In this document: piece by piece, positions 34,318 through 45,086 of the stretch
Layout of the letters: each line of letters opens with the position of its first letter
Numbering within the stretch: the first letter of the stretch is position 1
Assembly: GCA_026770025.1 (NCBI GenBank)
Contig: JAMXDE010000006.1
Location: 2,858,001-2,922,000 of the forward strand
Direction: 5' to 3'
DNA from: Craspedostauros australis
Lineage: Eukaryota; Bacillariophyta; Bacillariophyceae; Mastogloiales; Achnanthaceae
Length of the DNA stretch: 64,000 bases
Notes under the pieces: model-generated
Databases searched by the model: none
What the model was told of the DNA's origin: nothing
The model's input: the letters and a program-made list of their open reading frames with translations, nothing else
Position numbers and translations under genes: made by a program

Positions 34318-37300
34318 TTGTACTGGCATATTCTACTCTCAAAGACTCCGTCCTTCAGGTTGACGGTGCTATTCCTGGAGGTCCCCATACTACTTCGCGC
34401 AAATCTCTGCCACTCGGCAACTGGATGTAATACGATAGGATTCGGAGAGCAAGCTCAATGTTTCTCATCCTGCGAGATTCTCGTCGCATCGTGCCCTGCT
34501 CTACTCGGCTCTGCTCGACTCTACGCTGTGCCTCTCTGTTGTCCATGCTGATTCAAATTGATTCGTGATGGCGAATGCAGCCGAGCAGTTTCTTTCCTCA
34601 GTGGTCTACTCCGTCAATCACCGTACCTTCAATACGATGCTACGAGTACACCATGCCATCACAATGAGTTCTGCTTCTGTGCTCTACTCGCTCTGTGCCA
34701 TCATTTGCGCAGCTGCGTGTGCAGATGGCGAGCTTTCCATTGCATTCAGGTAGCGCTACTGCTCTTTGTGCCCTTCTCTGGGCCACCTTCGTGGGGAACA
34801 TGGGGAAGCTGAAGAGCGCCAAATGGTGAGCCCACGGCGATTCCCCCCATCCCCAAGCTTCTGCTTTCCGAAAGCAAGAAACGTGATGACGAGCTGACCA
34901 AAGGCCGACATGAGATGCGGGGATTCGTGTATTGCCAAGAGTGAATGGACCTCCCCAGTTCACTGCCAACACACCGGGTGCTTTCCCATGCTCTAGCGTC
35001 AACCACGCTTACTCCCTACTTTTACTTGGTTGCGTGTTTTCATCATCCTTTTTCTGTTTTCTCTCGTCTCGTCATTGGCATAGATCTTGTGTCGAGCTGG
35101 TGGTGTTGCCTTCCGCGACAAAAAACGACGCGGCAACACCAATCCCTTCATTCTTGTTCGTGGATCGAAGACAGCCGCGGATTTGCACGCAGATCGTGGT
35201 GCAAGGAAGACGCTAAAGAACAGACCATATCGCAACAGCATAAGAAGTGGTAATGCAGCGTGTCGTGATGTGCCTACGATCGCATCTCTCTACCTGCGAT
35301 TTCTGGGGAGAGATTTCGCGAGGAGGTGGAGTGGTGCGTTTGTCTTTGCTGCGGTGTGGTCCACGCGCTTGGGGGGTTCATAAGTGCCAACTGCCGTGTA
35401 CCCGACGGAGACAGTTGTGCAAACATCGAACGCAACAACTTCTGCGAAAAACGAAACCTCTGTTTGTGAAGGCAGTTGGAGACAAGAACAACCACCCACA
35501 GGACAAACCCAGCGTGCGCGTCTTGTCTGATGACATTTCGCTCACCATTCACAGATTCGCCGAAGGCTTAGCTAAGTTTATGCGTGTGAGATATCCTTCC
35601 GCCATCCCCAAACAACCACGTTCTGATGTACCTCATGGGTCGTACGACACAGGACGAGTTCGACGCAGAATGCGAAGCGCAATGCTTCGCCTTGTCGCGG
35701 TCGGAGGCTCACCTTACCAAGAGGGTGAGCAGCATGCGAGTTGTGCGAAAAAGTGGTCCAAGAGAGGGAATTCCCACTACCTAGGCTCGGGCATTCTTTG
35801 GATTCGTGGAAACATTGGCAAACATCGAAAGACACTGCTCTCTCCGTTGGTCCTGTTGGAGAAACTGCTGTTGTGGCCGTCAGTGGTGGTTGGCGGGGTG
35901 GAAGCGCTTGTCGGTATGCACAAACGCTGGCAGAACAATGGTTTGAAGGTCTGATCGAGTACCGGCACATGGAAATGCGTTTGGCGCGCCAATGCCCGCG
36001 CGCGATTGTCATGGAGCGTAATTTGCTTCATGGCGGATGACGAGCCAAAGACCCCAGAGAGAGAGAGGCACTAAAATGCTCGGAGCAGCACAAGATTCTC
36101 GCAAGTCGATGGACTTGAATTGTGACCATGGCGGAACCCAGGTCGCAGCGGAGCTCACAGGTACGAGCGAGAGTGCGAGAGGCAGAATCGCCCTCGACAC
36201 GTACCTGGGATGGAGCTGGTAGAAGCACGTCAAGCACACATTGATGATGGCTGTGGGCAAAATGATTCATGCCATCGCGCACATACCGACGTGATGATAC
36301 AACTGCGGTGCACTACAAGTACTCGTACCAGTCCGCTTTCGATTGGTTGGTGTTGAGATTTGCACCTATCGCGGGAGGATGAGGCTTTCGGCATTCACGG
36401 ATGTCTGCACGCATGGTTTTGTGATACTTCCGCAACAGAGGGAAGGCCGGTGTTCATGCGCAGTTTCGCAAGCCGCGCACCAATCCGGAGAGTCTTTTGA
36501 TGATTCCGTGGATGTGCGTGCCTTGTCCGTCAAGACGAACAGATCTCCATCCTGGTGTGGAATCTGCCTCCGTTCTCATAGATCGTACGAGGAGGATAGC
36601 AAAGATTATTCTCCGCAATCCACAGGCACACGCCAGTGTAGTGGGCTGACCCAGTCTCGTCCTGCTTCGGGGAACAATCAAGCCTCGATCTCGCGCGTGT
36701 AGTAGATTGGAGAACAGCGTCGAAATCGTCCCAAGTTTTGTCTTGGATGGGGTGAGGTAGTGTACTCTCTGGGGTAGAGTAGGGAGTGCAGGGTTGATCG
36801 TGAGGGCTGATGGACAAGTGCCTGTACGTGATCGTAGCCAACGCAGGGGTAGTGGTAGCCGAAGAGATAGCGATCGTGGCTGGGGTCGTAGATGATGCGG
36901 GTATGCGTAGCGCAGCCGTGCGGTTGGTTATGACGCACCAACCTCGACATCATGTGCACTCGCAGTCGTAGAATAGTGAAAGACGCCAGATGTGCTCCCT
37001 TCCTTTTGCGCTTGTGTCGATGAACACGAAATGTACGATCTATGGTAACAAAAGAACGAGATCGCGCACTCCATCCATTGCGGGAGAAGGTGAGAACCCA
37101 CCTTGCCGACAACTCGGATGGAGTGCTCCACTCAGAGCAGTCCGTACACTTCGGTGCGCTACCCATCCATGTATCCACCATCTCCGTCCAGAGGGAAAGA
37201 TAACCAACGAGCAAAACAATCACCGACTGTTCGCCTCTTCGAAACTACCGCTGCCATGGTCCATTGGCGATGGTCCGCCGACTCCATTCCGCATTGAGCG

Positions 37301-38271
37301 AATAGCACTCATGAATTGTTGATTGGAGCATTCCGCCAAATAGCTGAACGCCAAACGCAGAAACCGAATCTATCTTCTGGGGCGCGCTTCGTTTTAAAGT
37401 GTACAATGACCGCATCGAATGCACTAATGGACTACTCCACACAAAGTGGCCAAGCATGTACGACTATGAGTTCTCCGCTCCACCAAGTAGGCGCTTCCCA
37501 AATTGATGGTGAACCTGTGCGAGAGCACCCACAGATGACATCGGGATGCTTCTACTCTATTGTACTCATTGAGCGATGGAACAGGCAGTTCATGATTGTG
37601 GACTTCCTCGCTTGCGCAAGCAGAATGGACCTGTCGTCAGTGCAATCAGATGACATCTGCGACACTGTCAATCGTTTGTTGTTTGTCATGTTGGACGTTT
37701 CTGGCTGTTGTCAAGAACAATGGTGAAGTTCTGTTGCATGGACATACATGCATACAGACATCCATCCATGCAGGCATCTATGAATACAGACAGACATACA
37801 TATTGGCAGACAGGCAGACAATAGAGAAGGTCTGTCAGTGTTCGTGTTCTCCCACTTTTTTGGACACAGTGTTCCAGACAGACAACGAGTCGAATGAGCA
37901 CCAACGGTATCCAAAAAATTGAATTGTGGAAAAGACATCTTAAGAGTATCACCAGTTTTACATCCTGTACGAAACGTATACCTTCGCCTCCGCCCAACAC
38001 ACCCTTCCTTGTTGCTTCCTTGTACCTTCCTCCCTTCCTTCTTTCCTTTCCATCATGACCTCGCTAATGCTCTGCCTTCGTCTTCATGTCTCTGGCTGCT
38101 GCCTTTGGTTGTCCATTCATTTGTTCGTCTGCGTTCGTTCGTTCGCTCATCCGTCCGTCTGCGTTTTTCTCACATCATTGGCTCCCATCGAGCGATCCGC
38201 AACATCCACAGCTTCACCATTGCGCGTGGCTTGATGACGAGTCCATCCGATTCTCACCGACGCAGAACCGT
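34318..38271. other. Long intergenic stretch, mostly empty
   Basis: About 4 kb. It holds one possible short CDS (36678-36953 -) and an imperfect ACAT/ACAG-rich stretch at 37738-37830. A 235-codon plus-strand frame at 35247-35954 has no recognisable fold and is rejected. The minus-strand side ends at the 3' end of the double-kinase gene. Confidence 0.45.
36678..36953 (-). CDS. Possible short protein, unknown
   Basis: 91 codons from ATG at 36953. The central part, THTRIIYDPSHDRYLFGYHY followed by PCVGYDHVQAL, uses almost only C-ending codons, like the solid genes here, and reads as folded protein. Both sides look less coding, so this may be one exon or a gene fragment. No family recognised. 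Confidence 0.25.
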   Translation of the reverse strand: MMSRLVRHNQPHGCATHTRIIYDPSHDRYLFGYHYPCVGYDHVQALVHQPSRSTLHSLLYPREYTTSPHPRQNLGRFRRCSPIYYTREIEA

Positions 38272-40377
38272 TTAGAAGTCCTGGTACGCTCTCAGACCTC
38301 CGATGCTTTGGAGCTTGTTGGATGCAATGATGGTGTTCACGGCGCCCTTAACTTTGGCCTTCGCTTCCTTCAGCACCTTCAGGTCATCCATGTCGCGCGC
38401 CAGCTCCGTACCAAGAGTGGACGTGTCGGCCCGAAGCCACTGGCTGTTCAGGGCATCTTCTGCCGTGATTCTGCGTTCCGGATCGACCGTGAGCATGGAC
38501 CGGATCAGGTTCTTGGCATCGCTCGACACGTGACTCCAGTACTTCTTGTGGAACTTGTACTCTCCGTAACGGATCATGCGCATCACCTCCTCACCTTCGC
38601 CTCGGAAGGGGCGGTAACCACCCAGCACGATATAGATGATCACTCCGACACTCCACATGTCGCATGGCACATCGTAGGCTGGACGATGGGCGATGATCTC
38701 TGGTGCCACGTATCCCTCCGTACCGCACTGCGTGCGCAGTGAGTTGGGGAAGTGGACCGTCTTGGCGTAGCCGAAGTCTGAAATCTTCACGTCGGTATCG
38801 CTGCCCGCCTGGAGTAGCAAGGTTTCTGGCTTCAGGTTGCGATTGGCGATTCTGCGTTCGTGGCAGTACGCAACGCCCAGAAGCAGCTTGCGACTGACCT
38901 CGCGAGCATCGAACTCCGTGTAATGTCGTTTCTCGATGATGCGGTCGATCAGGTCACCGCCCTTCATGTATTCCAGAACCAGGAACGTGTAGTCATCCTC
39001 ATCGAACACCTTGTACAGCCTGACGATCTGATCGCACTGTCGCACGCTCTTCAAGGCAGCAATCTCGTCATGCAATGCAACCGCGTCGCTTGGGTGCAGG
39101 TCGTTTCTGGAAATTCGCTTCACGGCGTAAACCTCGCTGCCTCCCTTTCGCCTTGACTCGTGCACCACGGAGAAGGTACCGACGCCAATCTGCTCGCCCC
39201 ATCGGAACTCGCTGCTGAAGTCCCGGTTGGCATCGGCGACTGATTCTTCATCGTGGACGCCCCTCTTCTTTCCCGTCACGATGCCAGCCAACGACATCCA
39301 TTTGTTCGTCGTCATGATTGCGTTGGCGGCCATCTTGACCTTGGCGAGCGCCGGGAGGTGCTTGCGGATGATCTCCTGCGTTGTCGACAGATCTCGCAAG
39401 CTGAGGGTTTCCTCCTCGATCTCCATCCACCCGCAGTTCAGGGCCGCCTCCGCCGTGTACCGACGATTTGGATCGACGGTGAGGAGGCCGGTGATCATTT
39501 CTCTCGCCCCGCTTGATATCGGGCCCCACACATCTTGGTGGAATTCGTAGCGTCCACGGATGATGCTCTTGGCCACATCCTCCAGCGGCCCGTCGAAGGG
39601 ACAGTATCCTCCGATCAGAACATACGCCACGACACCAGCGGACCACATGTCAACCCTGTGGTCGTATCCATCCACTCTGGAATCCAGAATTTCCGGCGCA
39701 ACGTACTGGGCTGTTCCGCACAGCGTGGAAAGGCAGTTCTTGTGAGTGACTCGCTTGGCGAATCCAAAGTCTGCAATTTTCACGCTCGTGTCATCATTCT
39801 CCTCCACCAGCAGCAGATTCTCTGGCTTCACATCACGGTGCGCGATCTGCTTCTTGTGGCAGTAGTCAAGCGCTGAGAACAGGATTTTGCACACCTGCCG
39901 TGCCTCACGCTCCGTGTACACCTCCTTGGTGACGATGCGCGAGAGGAGATGCCCGCCTTTCATTTCCTCGAGCACCAGGAAGAGCGACTGCGGTTCATCG
40001 AAGATGTCAAGCAGCCGGATGATGTGCGGTCCACCCCTCAGCCTCTTCAGCGCCGTGATCTCGTCCTTCAGACTTGCCTTGGATCTGCTGTCCATGAGCT
40101 TCTTGTCAATCTCCTTCACGGCGTACGACTCGCGGGTCTTCTTTCGTATGCACCTGTGGACCTTCGAAAAGCCGCCTTCGCCAACGAGTTCTCCGACGAT
40201 GTAGAAATTAGTGAACGGTTTGCCGGACGGTCCGTCGGCTTTGAATTGGATGGTCGCCAGAGTGCCACGGGTGCCTCCGGTCATGTATGAGAAATGCGAA
40301 ACAACCGAGTCCTTCCTTCGCTTGTCCAAGTACGTGCTGAAGTCGTCGTTGAGCTGCTGAAAACGGTTCGCCGCCAT
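38272..40377 (-). CDS. Double CaMK-type kinase: active domain plus pseudokinase
   Basis: 701 residues, single exon. Domain 1 (about 59-318) has all kinase marks: GEGGFS loop (66-71), Lys88 in YAVK, HRD 180-182 with KPEN, DFG 203-205, APE 227-229. Domain 2 (about 393-648) has GVGTFS (398-403), Lys420 in YAVK, DFG 534-536 and APE, but its catalytic loop reads NRNLKPET (512-519). The His is Asn, the catalytic Asp is Asn514, and the metal-binding Asn is Thr519. It should be catalytically dead. Each domain is followed by a basic helix (ALAKVKMAANAIMTTNK and EAKAKVKGAVNTIIASNK), resembling the autoinhibitory/calmodulin-binding helix of CaM kinases. The kinase class is from sequence; calmodulin control is inference. 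The gene lies 330 bases downstream of a related kinase on the same strand, so local duplication is likely. Confidence 0.9.
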   Translation of the reverse strand: MAANRFQQLNDDFSTYLDKRRKDSVVSHFSYMTGGTRGTLATIQFKADGPSGKPFTNFYIVGELVGEGGFSKVHRCIRKKTRESYAVKEIDKKLMDSRSKASLKDEITALKRLRGGPHIIRLLDIFDEPQSLFLVLEEMKGGHLLSRIVTKEVYTEREARQVCKILFSALDYCHKKQIAHRDVKPENLLLVEENDDTSVKIADFGFAKRVTHKNCLSTLCGTAQYVAPEILDSRVDGYDHRVDMWSAGVVAYVLIGGYCPFDGPLEDVAKSIIRGRYEFHQDVWGPISSGAREMITGLLTVDPNRRYTAEAALNCGWMEIEEETLSLRDLSTTQEIIRKHLPALAKVKMAANAIMTTNKWMSLAGIVTGKKRGVHDEESVADANRDFSSEFRWGEQIGVGTFSVVHESRRKGGSEVYAVKRISRNDLHPSDAVALHDEIAALKSVRQCDQIVRLYKVFDEDDYTFLVLEYMKGGDLIDRIIEKRHYTEFDAREVSRKLLLGVAYCHERRIANRNLKPETLLLQAGSDTDVKISDFGYAKTVHFPNSLRTQCGTEGYVAPEIIAHRPAYDVPCDMWSVGVIIYIVLGGYRPFRGEGEEVMRMIRYGEYKFHKKYWSHVSSDAKNLIRSMLTVDPERRITAEDALNSQWLRADTSTLGTELARDMDDLKVLKEAKAKVKGAVNTIIASNKLQSIGGLRAYQDF

Positions 40378-40706
40378 GAGCTGTGTGGGTGAGAATCAAA
40401 TGAATATGGGGCAGAGTACAGAGTATTGCGCGGCATTTTTTATTTCATAGTCGACCAACCGATCGGTCGACCAATCAATCACAGAACGGAACGATTGCGA
40501 AGGAATATAGAAGCACGCACGGTCAGAAAGTGACAGATTATGGATGCGTTGTGCGTGGTATGGAGATGGAACAGCACAACACCAACATCAATACCAACAT
40601 CAACACCAAAAGGCGAAATTAGGTGACAGAATGTGTGGAGAAAGATAATCAGAGTCGAAAGGTGTGAGTCAGCGAAAGAGGGAACGGTGCGTGGACTGAA
40701 CAAGGT

Positions 40707-43064
40707 TCACCGATATGGTACACAAGTATTTTGACAGGGAGCGTCCTGATGGTCAAAAGAGTGCATGTCAACTTTGGGGGTGACATTGTGTCCTGTTGCT
40801 GTTCTTCGCAAGTAGTATACTTGTAGTGTCACCGCCTGCTCCATCGCACGTACCGTGGTGACTGCGGCCTTCATCTTGCGCTTGCCTTCGATGAGGTTCT
40901 TGAGCTTGTCCACATTGAGTTGCTTGGATTCCAGCTCCTTGGTCTCGGAACGGGTCATCCATTCGTGCTGCAGAGCTTGCGTGCACGATAATCGCTTCAT
41001 GGGGTTGATCGTCAGGCATTGCGCCACGAGGTCCTTGGCGCCCGCAGTGATGTTCTTCCAGAACTTCGGGCGGAAGTCGTACTGTCCGTTTCGCGTCCTG
41101 TCAAAGACCTTGTCTTCTTGCTCGTCGTCGAATGGGAGGTACCCGCCCAGGAGGAGGAAGAGGATGACGCCCACGCTCCAAACGTCGCACTTCACGTCGT
41201 AGGCAGGAAAGCGCTCGAGAATTTCCGGTGCCAAGTATCCAGGCGTTCCGCACAGGGTGCGGCAACCGTTGCGCTCTCCTATTGCTTTGGCAAAGCCAAA
41301 ATCAGCCAACTTGACCGGCAGCAATGCCTTGGGCGCCTGTTATTGTTAGAGTAGACAGGAACGGGGACAGTAGTAAATGAACGAATGCATACGCATGTAC
41401 ACACCATCAAGTAGAGTATGAGAACGAAGCAATTCGCAAACATTGGTGAGAACGAGAATACAGTCGCAGTAGATCAGCACAAAATAAGAGCCCATCCCAC
41501 CACAAGCGTACACAGGCACAATGACATCACTCTCTGCCAACCCGATCAACGTACCGCCAATAACAAGTTCTCCGGTTTCAAATCGCGATGCGCGACGCGC
41601 CGTTCATGCATGTACTGCAGGGCCGAGAGGATGCAGCGCGAGCATTCCCTGGCCTCAGCCTCCGAGAAGGTCTTCTTTTCGATGATGCGATCAAAGAGCT
41701 CGCCACCCAGCATGCATTCCATGACGAGGTAGCAGTAATCCTGCTCGCCGTAGACTTCGTAGAGCTGGACGATGTTGGGTCCTTCACGAACCTTCTTGAG
41801 GTTGGCGATCTCGTCCTTGAGCGCGTCGCGGTCACCCCAGAACATCTTGGATCGGTCGACCTTCTTGATGGCGTACTCTTTGCCTGTGGGACGGTGCGTG
41901 GCGAGGAAGACTTCTGCGAACGCGCCGTAACCCAACTGTGTTTGGTACAGGTAAAGTGCAATGGAGTTTGGCATGTACGTTCGTGGTTTGGTTGTGCGAT
42001 TGTTTGATTGATGTGATTCGAAGAGAATGAAAAAAAAACATGAGACGAGGCGGACTTGGACGATCTATCCTGAAGCAAGTAGTTGCAATGACAGAGCACA
42101 TGAAATTTCACACATCACGAATAACATATGTGATACACAGACGTACCTTCTTGCCTTGCTTGTAAACATCGCCAAATTCGACCTTTGTGATACTGCGGCA
42201 TTCGACGTCGAGCGAAGGCGCGACCGAGAAATCATCGTCGGCCAATTGGATGGGTGGTCGACGCTGTGACTGATGCGATGTGTAAGGATCCGGTATCCTG
42301 CTCTGCTGCTGCTGCGGTTGTTGCTGTCGTTGCTGTCGCGGTTGCTGTGGTTGTTGTTGCTGCTGTTGTTGTTGTTGTTGTTGATCGGTGCGGTACCTGG
42401 AATCATCAAAGTAGTGCCTCTGCTGTTGCGGATTTTCTTGGGCCGCTTCCGCGTAGTTCTGTTGCACCGGCGAATAGTACTCCTGTTGGTTGTCGTTGGA
42501 TGGCGGAGGCGGGTCTTTGTTGCGGCCGTTGCTCTGCTGGGAGTGATGACTCTGCGTTCCGACCTGCTGCTGGTGCGACTCCATGACGGCCAGGGCGAAG
42601 CTGGTCGACGCCACGGGCGCCACGAAGCCCTGGCTGTTGTTGCGCCGGGTGGGTTGCTTCTTGGAGCCGTTGGTGTTGGTAGATTTGATGGTCTCGGGCG
42701 GAGACGAGAGGTGGATCGGCGGCGGCGGTGAGACCGACGGTGGTTCCGTGGCACCCAGACTGCCGCTGCCGCTTCCGTGGTGGATGATGGCGGATCCGGA
42801 CGAGGATTGCTTCTTGTCCGACATGTCGATGGCGCGCGCCGATGTCTCTGCCTGGACGTGGCTCATCTTGGATCTTGGCCTGTCTCTGTTGGGGGCGTTG
42901 GCGGATCCTGCGAATGACGAGTTGGTGGATGGCGCAGGTTCCGACCTTGACGCGCTCCTGCTGCTGGCCGCGGCCGGGACCTCAGGCTTGCTGTTGTCCT
43001 CGCTGGGGAAGAAGTTGGCCGCCACCGCGGCATTGGGATCTTCTTTGGAGCCACCGCAGCCCAT
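40707..43064 (-). CDS. N-myristoylated CaMK/CDPK-like protein kinase, three exons
   Basis: Exons 43064-42147, 41935-41555 and 41336-40707; introns of 211 and 218 bases, both with GTACGT donors and CAG ends, both phase 0. The product is about 642 residues. The N-terminus MGCGGSKED fits N-myristoylation at Gly2 with a palmitoylatable Cys3, as in CDPKs. The 300-residue N-terminal region is Ser/Pro/Asn-rich with a Gln run. Kinase domain: LGYGAFAEVF (307-316), Lys330, HRDLKPEN (422-429), DFG 445-447, LAPE. After it comes a basic helix with KLKNLIEGKRKMKAAVTTVR, like the CaMK autoinhibitory helix. No EF hands follow, so it is not a true CDPK. The frame is open upstream to 43208 through a CAA/CAG repeat, but the myristoylation start is preferred. 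Exon junctions fall exactly at conserved kinase positions, which supports the splice model. Confidence 0.88.
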
Positions 43065-43944
43065 TGTTTTAGTTTGTCTGTTGTTGCTCTTGTTGCTGTT
43101 GTTGCTGTTGTTGCTGTTGTTGCTGTTGTTGCTCTTGTTGCTCTTGTGGCTATTGCCGTTGCTATTGCTGTTGATCGTTTTGGTCCTTCCAGCTCGGACT
43201 TCTCTCAACGCAGACCAGGAGTAGTCTGAAGCGCTCCACTCTGGTCAATAGAGCAATTGCAGTCGTCGAGTACGATCTATTCCGGAGACGGGCGGAACGA
43301 ACGAGGCCAATGGAAGTCCTCCAAAGCACATACCATACTCTGTCGCAGAGCACCAATACCGAAGCGACGATCCCCAAGAGCAACACTCCACGGAGTCAAC
43401 CAATGCAGCGCGCGACAACCAGCACCAAAGTCGAACGCCCGCATGCTGTTGCGCCATTGTCGCTGCCTCCGCTGCGCGCGGAAGCTGGCGCTGTGCGCTT
43501 GTGTTCGACCCAACAAACAAGATTCATCCAGTCACAGGCTCCTCTGACTGGATCGACTAATTAAACGTCATATTAACGCTAAATAACGTATACTATGTTC
43601 GCAAGACACGAACACGATCTGACAGTTCTGATTCGCTCGACCATTTACTGTCGAAGTGAGGATTTAGTCCTTCACATTTTGGGCATTGCGCAGACAAGAC
43701 TTTGTCTACTCCTATTTCCGTGCTGACACCTCACTCGGCAGACCACCATCACCATCGTCGTGACCAGCTTGCGCGAGAATAGGATGAGACCATGACGGAG
43801 AAGCATCTGCTGCAGTTGGGTCTTGCATCTCCACCTGTGTGGCTCCACGTCAGCGGTGCCGCATCTGTGAGTTGTTTGCAGCATGTGAATGACACAATGA
43901 AGTGAATGTGGCATTCAAAAGAAGGATATGAATCACTCTAAACT
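43065..43944. other. Leader of the kinase gene and left flank of the second Harbinger copy
   Basis: No other gene seen. A 9-bp TTGTTGCTG repeat (43081-43149) lies just upstream of the kinase ATG. An AT-rich stretch at 43555-43610 (TTAAACGTCATATTAACG) may be near the left end of the second transposon, but I could not find its inverted partner. Confidence 0.4.
43081..43149 (+). repeat. TTGTTGCTG tandem repeat upstream of kinase start
   Basis: About seven imperfect 9-bp units. On the minus strand they read CAACAACAG/AGCAACAA and would code for Asn/Ser/Lys repeats if translation began at 43208. More likely they lie in the 5' untranslated leader of the kinase gene. Confidence 0.7.
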
Positions 43945-44631
43945 CTAGAAGTTTACTTGGTATGGGCTGAAGCCTCCAGATTGGATGGACAGTTGTGTGA
44001 GGAAAGCAATTGTTTTGAACACCTCCTTATGGCGTTCTCTATCTGACCTGTATGTGTTCCCCAAGATCGCCCATCTCTTGAATTGCCGATTGATTGTTTC
44101 ATGGCGCGCACGAGCATTGGACTTTGCTCGTCGGTTCGACTTTGATACATAGCTGGTTGGCTTCAGCACATGGGGCCCACCATACCCCCCATCGGCCTCA
44201 ACACATTCTCCCTTCATCAGTCGCTTCGCGAGGAAGGCATTGAATATCTTTTGATCCGACCACCTGCCACAGGGAAAAGGTCCGACTGCCCAAACAATGT
44301 GACCTGTTTGGATTGAGATCGCAACTTCATACCTCAGCCCCGATGTCTTGAATTTGTGGCTGTACCGCTTTGAGCTGAATAGTGTTGGCTCACGGATGCG
44401 GAAGTCAGTGCCATCCACAGCAACATGACAAGTTCGAGGTTTTGAAGAATTCAAGCGGTTTCGCCATTTGATCTGGAAAGAAGTGTGAGAACATATTGGA
44501 TTCAATGCAGGCATTGGGTACATTGCAGAAGGCAGAATGAAACACAGCACAAAGCCACTTACCACTTCTTTGTAGCATTGTTGCATCGATGAGATCATTT
44601 GCCAGATCCACTTCCAAAGTGTATGTGGATC
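43945..44631 (-). pseudogene. DDE_4 transposase, C-terminal part, split by retrotransposon
   Basis: Downstream half of a PIF/Harbinger-type transposase. It holds the catalytic core: VDGTDFRI (first Asp), YSHKF, YEVAISIQTG, GPFPCGRWSDQKIF (second Asp), EADGGYGG and RARHETINRQF (catalytic Glu), ending near GGFSPYQVNF. All three catalytic residues are kept. A 90-base intron with GTAAGT donor (44562) and TTCCAG acceptor (44473) interrupts the domain at the same position as in the copy at 8885-9958. Because 90 is a multiple of three and holds no stop, it reads through in frame. The gene is cut at 44631/44632 by a copia element; the N-terminal part lies at 51286-51515. Both parts share codon phase across the insertion, counting one copy of the TGGATC duplication. 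Confidence 0.88.
44626..44631. repeat. Target-site duplication of the copia element, left copy
   Basis: TGGATC directly before LTR start TGTTAG; the same six bases follow the other LTR at 51280-51285. Five bases is usual for Ty1/copia, so one base may be a chance match. Confidence 0.8.
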
Positions 44632-45086
44632 TGTTAGAAACCCTATGATCCTAGCCAAGGCAGAATGCCAGAGTTTGTGCAGCAACCTGTAGAGGTCGAG
44701 CTATTGGTTGATTGTTGTTGCAGTGAGTGAGTGTGTGTGTGTGTGAGGTTGTTTGATTGTTGTCCAAGTTGGGGTTTTATGATTAGATTTTATCGTATGA
44801 TTGTTTCCTGCAATTTTTATTACGGTGCTATCGCGGCCCCCGTGTAAATTCCCGCAGTAATCACTTCCGACTTTTGGTTTTCCTTTTTGTATCCTCTCCG
44901 TAGTATACCGTGTTGATCCGGTGTCGTCCCACGTGATTTTTCGTCTTGTTGGTGTCGCAACGAGTCCAAACGTGTTGCACCAAAAGACGGACACTCTTCG
45001 AGTTTCTCCGATGTTCTTTTGAGTTTCCGAATTTCTCTCGTCATCGCACACAGAGAACATGACAGGATGTCCATTGCATTCCAACA
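44632..45086 (-). repeat. 3' LTR of the copia element
   Basis: 455 bp, TG...CA ends. In element orientation it is the downstream LTR. The last roughly 90 codons of gag-pol, including the stop at 44820, run into it. Confidence 0.93.

Noticed and set aside
35247-35954. 235-codon open frame on the plus strand
   Set aside because: Arg/Leu-rich composition with no fold and competing frames; no supporting motif.
43555-43610. Possible left end of the second Harbinger-type element
   Set aside because: AT-rich ACGTCAT/TAACG motif resembles the other element's end only weakly, and no inverted partner was found on the right.
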